64,000 bases of DNA, taken from positions 175,979 to 239,978 of the forward strand of contig SVQA01000002.1 of NCBI GenBank assembly GCA_015065545.1, in the 5' to 3' direction. This DNA is from Oscillospiraceae bacterium. GTDB lineage: Bacteria; Bacillota; Clostridia; Oscillospirales; Acutalibacteraceae. The notes under the pieces were generated by a model. That model did no database searches, was not told the DNA's origin, and worked only from the letters and a program-made list of their open reading frames with translations. How positions within the stretch are numbered: the stretch's first letter is position 1; the number at the start of each line of letters is the position of its first letter. This document shows positions 42,528-49,921 of this stretch, in pieces. The translations under genes were made by a program, and so were the position numbers.

Positions 42528-44048
42528 TTATTCGTTTTTAAAATAAAAATCATCTGACTGGCCTACAATAGGGATGTCGTAGCCGTATGCCTCGTTAACG
42601 ACAGAGATAAGCACATTGGTACCGCATAAGCCCTCAATATCGGTGAAATCCTCACCCTTATAATAAACTGCACAGATAATATCTGCGTTATCCCTTGGAG
42701 TCATATCCTTCATCCATGTATCTCTGCCAACCTCATGCATTCTCAGACCGTGGTCAGACATAATGATGATAATGGACTCAGGGTCGTTTTCGATGATGTT
42801 TTCGATGGACTGTGTCAGCAGCTTTGTGCTGTATTTGTATTGCTCAAGGTAATGGTCCTTTGTTGACCAGTCGTTGAGATACTTGTTGGTTTCCTTGAGG
42901 TTACCTTCTTCGTCAAAATAGAAGGGCTGATGGGGGATAAGGGAGTAGCAGAAGTTAAAGGTGCTGTCACGATATTCTGCATCTTTAGATGCAAAGTACA
43001 TTAAGGGTTCTGCGTTGGAGGTAGCCAGCTTATCGATTACACCCTTGCCGATAGATGCATCGTCGGTGAAAAGGTCAAGCACAGACATAAAAGCATCCTT
43101 TATGGGATAGCAGATTGTGGGCTCAAGCATAAGGTCAAGGGAGAGGTCACCGTCGGCAGTTGTGCTCCAAAGCTTGCCGGTTTGAGAGGTTTCAGATTCG
43201 TAAGCAACAAGGTCTGTGGGCTGGAATGCTCTTACATCATAGCCCAAATCCTCTACCATTCTGAACAGAGTGCTGTCATATACTTTCTTCTGGCAATATG
43301 CCTCACTTGCTTTGTTGTATCTGTTATCTTCGTTTATCTCGAAGTTGAATACATCTGCAAGGCATTCAAGAGTGCCGTTTGAGTAGTTTGTACTGCTTTC
43401 GGAAATTTGGAAGTTGTTGCTATATAGGAAATCCTTGAATTCTTTGTTGTCATAACCAAGGAATTTTTCACTGGATTTAAAGCCTGCATACTCGTCGGGA
43501 ATAAAGAAGTAAACATTTGGAAGCTCTTGGGGTGTTTCGTTTTCGTCCTTATAGCTTAAGAGCGTTTCGTAATTTTTGTCAATTTCTGCTTTTACCTTGT
43601 CTTCAAGATTTGCTTTGTCAACAATCTTACTCATAGAGGTTACTGTGTTGAGAATGCACAGCAGAGCCAGCATAATAGTAAGGATTGGGGCAAATGTTTT
43701 TGCAATATCGTTTGACAGGAACTTTTTAGCCGCAAAGTAGATGCCAACCATAATAGCAGCAAAAAGAAGAATAACAAACCAAGGACCTATAAGAGGCTGG
43801 AGTCTGCCGATGTTCTGGTAGATAAGAGTTACAATCGCTGCGATGGTTGCTGCTTTGTATTCGGATTTGGTAATACCTTTGATAATTGCAAAAAGAATAA
43901 GACCTATTGCAGAGAATGCGCCCATAAAGATTGCGATTTCAACGAACTTTATGGAACTGATATTTGTGAAGAATAAGAAAAGCGGCATAAAACAGGAAAC
44001 AAGAATTACCAGTGCCACCGCCATAATATGAGACAATACTTTTTTCAT
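42528..44048 (-). CDS. Membrane sulfatase/LTA-synthase-like alkaline phosphatase superfamily protein
   Basis: 506 residues. About five membrane spans in the first 165 residues are followed by an extracellular domain with PNVYFFIPDEYAGF at the nucleophile position and IIIIMSDHGLRMHE, the metal-binding motif of the sulfatase/LtaS family. Where LtaS has its nucleophile Thr, this protein has no clear match after DEYA, so which residue (if any) attacks is open. It lies just upstream of the YidC-glycerophosphotransferase operon, and both could act on a glycerol-phosphate surface polymer. The ATG at 44048 follows AAGGAGTT. Confidence 0.75.
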   Translation of the reverse strand: MKKVLSHIMAVALVILVSCFMPLFLFFTNISSIKFVEIAIFMGAFSAIGLILFAIIKGITKSEYKAATIAAIVTLIYQNIGRLQPLIGPWFVILLFAAIMVGIYFAAKKFLSNDIAKTFAPILTIMLALLCILNTVTSMSKIVDKANLEDKVKAEIDKNYETLLSYKDENETPQELPNVYFFIPDEYAGFKSSEKFLGYDNKEFKDFLYSNNFQISESSTNYSNGTLECLADVFNFEINEDNRYNKASEAYCQKKVYDSTLFRMVEDLGYDVRAFQPTDLVAYESETSQTGKLWSTTADGDLSLDLMLEPTICYPIKDAFMSVLDLFTDDASIGKGVIDKLATSNAEPLMYFASKDAEYRDSTFNFCYSLIPHQPFYFDEEGNLKETNKYLNDWSTKDHYLEQYKYSTKLLTQSIENIIENDPESIIIIMSDHGLRMHEVGRDTWMKDMTPRDNADIICAVYYKGEDFTDIEGLCGTNVLISVVNEAYGYDIPIVGQSDDFYFKNE

Positions 44049-44085
44049 TAAATGAACTCCTTGTGTGAACAAAAAATTGTTCAAA

Positions 44086-44122
44086 ATAAGAGAGCAGCTA
44101 CCTGTTAAAAAGGTAGCTGCTC
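44086..44122 (-). terminator. Terminator of the aldolase gene
   Basis: GAGCAGCTACC / GGTAGCTGCTC form a perfect 11-bp stem; on the minus strand it is followed by TCTTATTTT. Confidence 0.85.
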
Positions 44123-44133
44123 GGTGAAGTTGA

Positions 44134-45000
44134 TTAAGCCTTGTTTACAGAACCGAAAAGCTCCATCTTTTCTTTAACTGTCGCCTTAATAGCCTCAAAG
44201 CCGGGAGCGAGAAGCTTTCTGGGATCGAAGCCCTTGCCCTGAAGGTCTTTGCCTGCTTCAATATACTCTCTTGTAGCTGCTGCGAAAGCAAGCTGACACT
44301 CTGTGTTAACATTGATCTTGGATACGCCGAGGTCGATAGCTTTCTTGATCATATCCTCGGGGATACCTGTACCGCCGTGAAGAACAAGGGGCATATCGCC
44401 TGTGAGCTGCTGGATAGCATCGAGAGTCTCGAAAGAAAGACCTGCCCAGTTCTCGGGGTATTTGCCGTGGATGTTACCGATACCTGCTGCGAGCATTGTA
44501 ACACCGAGATCTGCAATCATTTTGCACTCTGCGGGATCTGCACACTCGCCTGCGCCAACAACGCCGTCTTCTTCGCCGCCGATAGAGCCAACCTCAGCCT
44601 CAAGAGAAAGACCAAGCTCTTCGCAGGTTGCAACGAGTTCTTTTGTTTTTGCGATGTTCTCTTCGATAGCGTAGTGAGAACCGTCGAACATTACGGAAGA
44701 GAAACCTGCTGCGATGCAAGCCTTAGCACCTTCGTAGGAGCCGTGGTCAAGGTGGAGAGCAACGGGAACTGTGATGCCGAGCTCCTCGATCATACCGTTA
44801 ACCATACCAACGATAGTTGTGTAACCGCACATATACTTACCTGCGCCTTCGGATACACCGAGGATAACAGGGGAGTTGCACTCCTGTGCTGTAAGCAGAA
44901 TAGCCTTTGTCCACTCAAGGTTGTTGATGTTGAACTGGCCAACTGCATAGTGACCTGCTTTTGCTTTTGTAAGCATTTCTTTTGCATTTACAAGTGCCAT
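44134..45000 (-). CDS. fba: Class II fructose-1,6-bisphosphate aldolase
   Basis: 288 residues. This zinc enzyme splits fructose-1,6-bisphosphate into two triose phosphates in glycolysis. Motifs: GQFNINNLEW, VALHLDHGSYE with zinc-binding His, SVMFDGSHY, EAEVGSIGGEEDG, GNIHGKYP and LVLHGGTGIPEDMI, SKINVNTE. Length and order are normal. A GGAGG RBS lies 9 bases before the ATG, a strong promoter lies upstream, and the terminator is its own, so it is a single-gene unit. Confidence 0.96.
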   Translation of the reverse strand: MALVNAKEMLTKAKAGHYAVGQFNINNLEWTKAILLTAQECNSPVILGVSEGAGKYMCGYTTIVGMVNGMIEELGITVPVALHLDHGSYEGAKACIAAGFSSVMFDGSHYAIEENIAKTKELVATCEELGLSLEAEVGSIGGEEDGVVGAGECADPAECKMIADLGVTMLAAGIGNIHGKYPENWAGLSFETLDAIQQLTGDMPLVLHGGTGIPEDMIKKAIDLGVSKINVNTECQLAFAAATREYIEAGKDLQGKGFDPRKLLAPGFEAIKATVKEKMELFGSVNKA

Positions 45001-45042
45001 ATTAGAATTCCTCCAATAATATAATTAAAATAAAACATAAAT

Positions 45043-45071
45043 ATTATAACTCACAAAGGTAAAAATGTAAA
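45043..45071 (-). promoter_or_regulatory. Promoter of the aldolase gene
   Basis: On the minus strand TTTACA (45066-45071), 17-base spacer, TATAAT (45043-45048): near consensus, as expected for a glycolytic gene. Confidence 0.75.
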
Positions 45072-45181
45072 CAGATTAAGAAAAAAATGTGATTTTGACT
45101 CAAAAATAGCCTTGGCAAAGGCAATTTATAGTGACAATCTTGAGTGAATAGGTCGTAGATAAGAGCATAATGGCTTTTTTC

Positions 45182-45210
45182 TTGCACTTAAAGTGATAGA
45201 ATGGTATAAT
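45182..45210 (+). promoter_or_regulatory. Promoter of the tautomerase-yjbQ-murF genes
   Basis: TTGCAC (45182-45187), 17-base spacer, TATAAT (45205-45210), 32 bases before the ATG. Confidence 0.7.
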
Positions 45211-45241
45211 AATCTATATTATTTTACGGAGGTTTTTAAAT

Positions 45242-45583
45242 ATGCCTTTTATTAACACTATGGTTACAACCGAGATTACATTCGAAAAAGAAGAAATACT
45301 CAAAGCAAAGCTGGGCAAGGCACTTTCTCTTATTGGGAAGCCTGAGGCTTATCTTATGCTGAATTTCGCTGAAAATTGCCGTCTTTGGTTTGCAGGCAGC
45401 AACGATGAAGATGCTGCTTACGTTGAAGTAGCACTTCTGCATTCTGCACCTAAAGCTTCCTATGCAAAGCTTACAGAGGCTATCTGCGATATTTTAAACG
45501 AAGAACTCTCTATTCCTACAAACCGTATTTATGTCAAATTCTCTGAAACTGAATACTGGGGCTGGGATGGCTCGATGTTTTAA
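45242..45583 (+). CDS. MIF-family tautomerase
   Basis: 113 residues of the macrophage migration inhibitory factor / phenylpyruvate tautomerase family. Pro 2 follows the start Met and would be the catalytic N-terminal proline after Met removal. PEAYLMLNFAE matches the KPEQYVMV-like region and the C-terminus NRIYVKFSETEYWGWDGSMF (shortened: FSETEYWGWDGSMF) matches the MIF tail. Eukaryotic-like MIF proteins occur in some bacteria; the cellular role here is unknown. No signal peptide. ACGGAGG RBS. Probably cotranscribed with yjbQ and murF. Confidence 0.85.
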   Translation: MPFINTMVTTEITFEKEEILKAKLGKALSLIGKPEAYLMLNFAENCRLWFAGSNDEDAAYVEVALLHSAPKASYAKLTEAICDILNEELSIPTNRIYVKFSETEYWGWDGSMF

Positions 45584-45593
45584 GAGGTAGAGT

Positions 45594-46010
45594 ATGAAAA
45601 GTTTTCGTAAAGAACTTTGGTTTAATATCCCCAAAAGACGCGGTCTTGTAAATATCACCCGTGATGTTCAGCAGTGTATTGACGAGAGCGGAGTTAAAGA
45701 AGGTCTTGTTCTTGTGAATGCTATGAACATTACCGCTTCTGTTTTCATAAACGATGACGAGTCGGGACTTCATAGAGATTACGAGAGATGGCTTGAAAAA
45801 TTAGCTCCCGAAAAGCCCTACTCCCAGTATGACCACAATGGCTTTGAGGATAATGCCGACGCACACTTAAAGCGTACAATTATGGGTCGCGAGGTGGTTT
45901 GTGCCATTACTAACGGCAGACTTGATTTTGGCACTTGGGAGCAGATTTTCTACTTTGAGTTTGACGGCAAAAGAAATAAACACGCTCTCGTTAAAATCAT
46001 CGGTGAATAA
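45594..46010 (+). CDS. YjbQ/UPF0047 family protein
   Basis: 138 residues, normal length. Family motifs: [61 protein letters not shown] (an H-rich metal site) and [13 protein letters not shown]. Some members have weak thiamine-phosphate synthase activity, though the true role is unsettled. No thiamine genes or TPP riboswitch are nearby. Confidence 0.88.
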   Translation: MKSFRKELWFNIPKRRGLVNITRDVQQCIDESGVKEGLVLVNAMNITASVFINDDESGLHRDYERWLEKLAPEKPYSQYDHNGFEDNADAHLKRTIMGREVVCAITNGRLDFGTWEQIFYFEFDGKRNKHALVKIIGE

Positions 46011-46034
46011 GCTATCGCACAGGAGGTGCAGAGT

Positions 46035-47393
46035 ATGAAAAGCTTTACTTTAAAGCAGGCACTTGATGCTTGTAAAGGTAAGTATTTCGGTGAGATGGAT
46101 TTGCTCTCTACGGAGCTTTCTTCTATCGTTACCGACAGCCGAAAGGTAAAAAAGAATTCTCTTTTTGCCGCAATTGTAGGCGAGAGAGTAGACGGTCACA
46201 GCTTTATAGCTCAATGTATTGAGGTGGGTGCTGTGTGTGCCCTTTGCGAAAAGGCACCTGCAGACAATGTGCCATATATCCTTGTGGAAAATACAAAGCA
46301 GGCACTTATCGATGTTGCCACAGCCTACAGGCTCACTTTCTCCATTCCCTTTATCGGTATATCAGGTTCGGTTGGAAAGACAACAACAAAGGAAATGATT
46401 GCCGCTGTTTTGTCGCAGAAATATAATGTACATAAGACTCAAGGCAATTTTAATAACGACTTGGGTGTACCCCTTACTCTCTTTGCACTTGAAGAGGAGC
46501 ACGAGGTTGCGGTTATCGAAATGGGCATCTCTGATTTTGGCGAGATGAGTGTTTTGGCACAGATAGTTAAGCCTGATGTATGTGTGCTTACAAATATCGG
46601 CAATTGCCACCTCGAGTGTCTCGGTGACAGAGATGGAGTAAGAAAAGCCAAAACCGAAATGTTTGATTTTATGCAGGAGAATGGTATCGCTGTTCTCTGC
46701 AAAGATGATGATAAACTTTGTGAGATTAAGGATGTCAAAGGCAAAAAGCCTATCGGCTTCGGACTTTCAGAAAATGCAGATTTTACTGCTGAAAATATCG
46801 AGAGCAACAACGAGGATAGAACCTCTTTTACTGTAAAGTATGAAGGCGGCGAATTCAAGGCTACTGTATTTGCTCTTGGAAAGCACATGGTATCAAATGC
46901 TCTGTGTGCAACTGCAATCGGAAAGCATTTCGGACTCACCGATGAAGAAATTGCGAAGGGAATCGGTGAGTATAAGCCTTCAGGCAGCCGACAGAATGTT
47001 ATAAAGACCGAAAAGCTTACTATCATTGACGATTGCTACAATGCAAACCCTGCTTCTATGAGAGCTTCCATTGAAACATTGGCTGGTTTTTCGGGCAGAC
47101 GAGTTGCAATCCTCGGCGATATGAAGGAGCTCGGTGCTACCGAAAACGAGCTCCATCAGGAGATAGGCAGATTTGCAGTTGAGAAGAAACTTGACTTGGT
47201 TATTGCTATCGGCGATTTGGCTCTGAATATTTATAAAGAAGCAAGACCCCATATTGATTGCGAGTGGTTCAGTACTTGGGAAGAAGCCAAACTTGATATG
47301 TACGAGATGCTAACCATAGGCGATACGGTACTTGTTAAAGCAAGCCATTCTATGAAATTCGAAGAGATTGTAGAGTATCTTAAAGAGCTGTAA
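46035..47393 (+). CDS. murF: UDP-N-acetylmuramoyl-tripeptide--D-alanyl-D-alanine ligase
   Basis: 452 residues. It adds D-Ala-D-Ala to the UDP-MurNAc-tripeptide in the last cytoplasmic step of peptidoglycan precursor synthesis. Motifs: TDSRKVKKNSLFAAI at the N-domain, ISGSVGKTTTKEM (P-loop, about 108-120), QGNFNNDLGVPLTLF, VIEMGISDFGEM, and IDDCYNANPASMRAS in the C-domain. ATG 46035 is 8 bases after AGGAGG; a GTG three codons upstream overlaps the RBS. Confidence 0.95.
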   Translation: MKSFTLKQALDACKGKYFGEMDLLSTELSSIVTDSRKVKKNSLFAAIVGERVDGHSFIAQCIEVGAVCALCEKAPADNVPYILVENTKQALIDVATAYRLTFSIPFIGISGSVGKTTTKEMIAAVLSQKYNVHKTQGNFNNDLGVPLTLFALEEEHEVAVIEMGISDFGEMSVLAQIVKPDVCVLTNIGNCHLECLGDRDGVRKAKTEMFDFMQENGIAVLCKDDDKLCEIKDVKGKKPIGFGLSENADFTAENIESNNEDRTSFTVKYEGGEFKATVFALGKHMVSNALCATAIGKHFGLTDEEIAKGIGEYKPSGSRQNVIKTEKLTIIDDCYNANPASMRASIETLAGFSGRRVAILGDMKELGATENELHQEIGRFAVEKKLDLVIAIGDLALNIYKEARPHIDCEWFSTWEEAKLDMYEMLTIGDTVLVKASHSMKFEEIVEYLKEL

Positions 47394-47400
47394 TTTACAG

Positions 47401-47457
47401 TCTTTCCGTCTTTCGGCAAAGCCGAAATCCACCCTCCTTTACACAAGGAGGGCATTT
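47401..47457. repeat. Half-length copy of the palindromic intergenic repeat
   Basis: A TTTCGGC-AAA-GCCGAAA hairpin and the CCCTCC...GGAGGG hairpin, the mirror image of the 8219 copy. It starts 7 bases after the murF stop and may act as its mRNA 3' end. Confidence 0.65.
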
Positions 47458-47488
47458 GCTTTCAGATAATGTATGCTGATAAAAATAG

Positions 47489-47519
47489 GTGCTGTGGGTA
47501 AAATCACAGCACTTTTTTA
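47489..47519 (+). terminator. Intrinsic terminator after murF
   Basis: GTGCTGTG, 8-base loop, CACAGCAC, then TTTTTTA. Confidence 0.85.
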
Positions 47520-47659
47520 TTGACTAAATACAGTAGATGTGATAAGCTGTATATGTATGCTTTAGATTGTTAAAACATTAACAGAAAATACCAAGGGTAA
47601 AGTGTGTCGTGTTTAAACTTGCTCTTGTTTTTATAAATTATTAAAAGGAGGAATTTTTA

Positions 47660-48919
47660 ATGAAAAAGAACGCAAAGAAGGTTCTGAGTATTTCCTTGAC
47701 TCTTTGCATCATGCTGACAATGCTTGTGGTATCTATGATGAATGTTTTTGCAATGCAGATTTTTGTAAAAACACTCGACGGAAGAACCATTACTCTGGAG
47801 GTTGAGCCTAACGACTCAATTGATGCCATTAAAGCAAAGATTCAGGAGAAAGAGGGTATCCGCCCCGAGCAGCAGCGTCTGATTTTTGCAAGCAAAGAGC
47901 TTGAAGAGGGCAAAACTCTCAGCGATTACAACATTCAGAAAGAGTCAACTCTGCATCTCGTTCTTAAAGTCAGAGGAGTTGGTGAGCTTCATGGATGCAC
48001 AATAAGCCTCGGCGGAAATATTGCGGTTAATTTCCATATGTTGCTTTCGGCTGACTCCAAAGCCGATGAAACTACAAAGATGGTGTTCACAGTTCCCGAT
48101 GCAGGTTCAAGCTACAAGGTAGAGGTACCCCTCAGCCAGGCGACTGTTACTTCCAAAGGATACTACGTGTTCCCCTGCGAGGTTGCAGCAAAAGAGATGA
48201 CCTCTGTTATCAAGGCTCAGCTTGTTACAAGCAGCGGTGAAAGCGATGTTTATGAATATACCGTTAAGGAGTATGCAGAGTATATCCTCAAAGAGGCTAA
48301 AAATGCAGAGAATTCTTATGCAGGCGGTATCGTAGGCGATGCTTCAGGCGAAACAATATACAATTCTAATAACTCAGGCACCGTTACATCTACAAATGAG
48401 TACATAAGGGCTAAGTATCTTGTTATGGCAATGCTTAACTACGGTGCCAACGCACAGCTTTACTTTGGTAACAATACCGATAACCTTGCAAATGATACAG
48501 AGTATATGACAGATGCTGACAGGATTTTTATGGATAACATTGTTCTCAGCGATTATGAATTTACTCTCGCAGGCAGTGAAGAGGGTGTAGAGTATTATGG
48601 TACATCACTTTCGCTGAAGTCTGAAACTGCCATCAAGCATTACTTTACGGTAAGCGAAGGAGTGGATGTCAAAGCTCTGAATGTTACTGTAGACGGCGAA
48701 GCTGCAGAGCTTGTGAAAAGCGGAGATTACTACATGCTGAAGATTGATGATATTCCGGCACAGAATCTGGATGACAGCTTTAACGCTCAGGTAGGCGGAA
48801 TCACTCTCGAATATAGTGCTTTCAGCTATGGTAACACAGCATTGGGTACAAACAAGGATACCCTGAAAAACTTGGTCAGAGCAATGTATGTTTACAATAT
48901 GGAAGCAAATGTTTACTGA
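47660..48919 (+). CDS. Secreted ubiquitin-domain protein
   Basis: 419 residues. Residues 1-31 are a signal peptide ending NVFA; residues 32-107 are ubiquitin, starting MQIFVKTL and ending [10 protein letters not shown]. By hand alignment 59 of 76 positions equal human ubiquitin. Lys 6, 27, 29, 33, 48 and 63 are kept (Lys 11 is Arg), as are Leu 8, Ile 44, His 68 and Val 70 of the binding patch. The tail has Val at position 76, not Gly, and runs on, so it is not a free conjugatable ubiquitin as encoded. Cleavage after VFA would expose ubiquitin Met1. Residues about 108-419 form a domain shared with the C-terminus of the 59673 protein ([38 protein letters not shown]). AAAAGGAGG RBS. A 43-codon gene follows at once. 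Confidence 0.93.
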   Translation: MKKNAKKVLSISLTLCIMLTMLVVSMMNVFAMQIFVKTLDGRTITLEVEPNDSIDAIKAKIQEKEGIRPEQQRLIFASKELEEGKTLSDYNIQKESTLHLVLKVRGVGELHGCTISLGGNIAVNFHMLLSADSKADETTKMVFTVPDAGSSYKVEVPLSQATVTSKGYYVFPCEVAAKEMTSVIKAQLVTSSGESDVYEYTVKEYAEYILKEAKNAENSYAGGIVGDASGETIYNSNNSGTVTSTNEYIRAKYLVMAMLNYGANAQLYFGNNTDNLANDTEYMTDADRIFMDNIVLSDYEFTLAGSEEGVEYYGTSLSLKSETAIKHYFTVSEGVDVKALNVTVDGEAAELVKSGDYYMLKIDDIPAQNLDDSFNAQVGGITLEYSAFSYGNTALGTNKDTLKNLVRAMYVYNMEANVY

Positions 48920-48937
48920 TGATAAGAGGAGATAAAT

Positions 48938-49069
48938 ATGAAAAAAACTTACGAAACAGCAGAGGTTACGGTTTTCCTTTTTGAAAAGCCCGATGCTATT
49001 GTTGCAAGCGGTGCTGCAGATTTAACTGAAATTACTACTGTTGACACTGACGAAACAGATATCCTCTGA
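48938..49069 (+). CDS. 43-residue companion peptide (family with 62492)
   Basis: ATG to TGA, 43 codons, starting 18 bases after the ubiquitin-domain gene behind AGAGGAG at good spacing. It starts MKKTYETAE, has a hydrophobic middle (VTVFLF) and IVAS at 21-24, and an acidic Thr/Asp-rich end DTDETDIL. The peptide at 62492 has the same length and shares MKK-x-YE-x-AE, V-x-F, IVAS and DET-x-IL. No signal peptide. Conservation between two loci with different partners makes it real. The leader-plus-variable-tail plan recalls precursor peptides, but no modification gene is adjacent. Function unknown. Confidence 0.8.
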   Translation: MKKTYETAEVTVFLFEKPDAIVASGAADLTEITTVDTDETDIL

Positions 49070-49085
49070 TAGTTTAATAAAAGAT

Positions 49086-49135
49086 AAAACCACCTGAAAA
49101 AGAGTTTAAGCTCCTTTTCAGGTGGTTGTTTTTTT
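49086..49135. terminator. Bidirectional terminator
   Basis: AACCACCTGAAAA... pairs with TTTTCAGGTGGTT, then GTTTTTTT on the plus strand and TTATCTTTT on the minus strand. It ends both the peptide gene and tatD. Confidence 0.9.
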
Positions 49136-49910
49136 AAAAAATTCTGTAGAATCTTTTGGCGTTCTCGCAAGTAATGTCTAGAATTTCCTGGGCGGTCATA
49201 CCCCGCACATCTGCAATCTTCTTTGCGGCATAGACTATATAGTCGCTTTGGTTACGCTTTCCTCTGAAAGGTACGGGGGAAAGGTAGGGGGAGTCTGTTT
49301 CAAGAAGTAATTTGTCCAGAGGAACAACTTGTGCAACCTCAACAGAATGCCTTGCGTTCTTGAAGGTAACAGTACCGCCAAGGCTTATCATGCAATCAAG
49401 ACGCAAAATTTCTTTGAGGAATTCTGCCGAACCCGAATAGCAATGAAGCAAAGCGTTTTTTGGTCTGAATTTCTTAAGAAATTCCAGAGTATCTCCGTGA
49501 GCTTCTCGGTCATGAATAACAACGGGAGCATCTAAATCGTTTACAAGAGAGAGCTGCTCTGCAAAGATTTTTTGCTGCGGCTCTTTGGGAATATCCCAGT
49601 AATAGTCAAGACCCACCTCGCCTATAGCAACAATTTTTTTGTTATCTGTGTAGAGCTTTGCAAGTTGCTCCAAATAATCATCCTGCAAGTTTTCGATGTT
49701 TTCGGGATGAATACCCACAGCGCCGTAGATGACAGAGTGCTTTTTTGTGTAGCCTAAAACTGTGTTTGCAGTAGCTATATCAACGGATGCATTGACAATA
49801 CCGCAGACACCGTTATCTTTTAAAGCGTTAAGGACAGCATCTCTGTCCTCGTCAAATTTTTGGTCATCGTAGTGAGCGTGAGCATCAAAAATATTATAAA
49901 ATTCACTCAT
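49134..49910 (-). CDS. tatD: TatD family metal-dependent hydrolase
   Basis: 258 residues, a TIM-barrel nuclease-type enzyme. Motifs: FDAHAHYDD (metal-binding HxH), VGIHPENIE, IGEVGLDYYWD, VVIHDREAHGDTL, LLHCYSGS and LLLETDSPYLSPVPFRGKRN, a complete set. TatD proteins have 3'-5' exonuclease / DNase activity. It lies 11 bases after metG and shares its transcript; metG-tatD order is common in Firmicutes. The start codon has an AGCAATAATTATC context without a strong RBS, so coupling to metG is likely. Confidence 0.93.
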   Translation of the reverse strand: MSEFYNIFDAHAHYDDQKFDEDRDAVLNALKDNGVCGIVNASVDIATANTVLGYTKKHSVIYGAVGIHPENIENLQDDYLEQLAKLYTDNKKIVAIGEVGLDYYWDIPKEPQQKIFAEQLSLVNDLDAPVVIHDREAHGDTLEFLKKFRPKNALLHCYSGSAEFLKEILRLDCMISLGGTVTFKNARHSVEVAQVVPLDKLLLETDSPYLSPVPFRGKRNQSDYIVYAAKKIADVRGMTAQEILDITCENAKRFYRIF

Positions 49911-49921
49911 AGCAATAATTA

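Noticed and set aside
45584..45594. A thiamine link for the YjbQ-like gene
   Set aside because: No TPP riboswitch and no thiamine genes are nearby, and thiamine-phosphate synthase activity is not general in this family.
47660..48000. Eukaryotic contamination as the source of the ubiquitin sequence
   Set aside because: The domain is in frame with a bacterial signal peptide and RBS before it, and with a domain found again at 59673 after it; it also differs from human ubiquitin at 17 positions.
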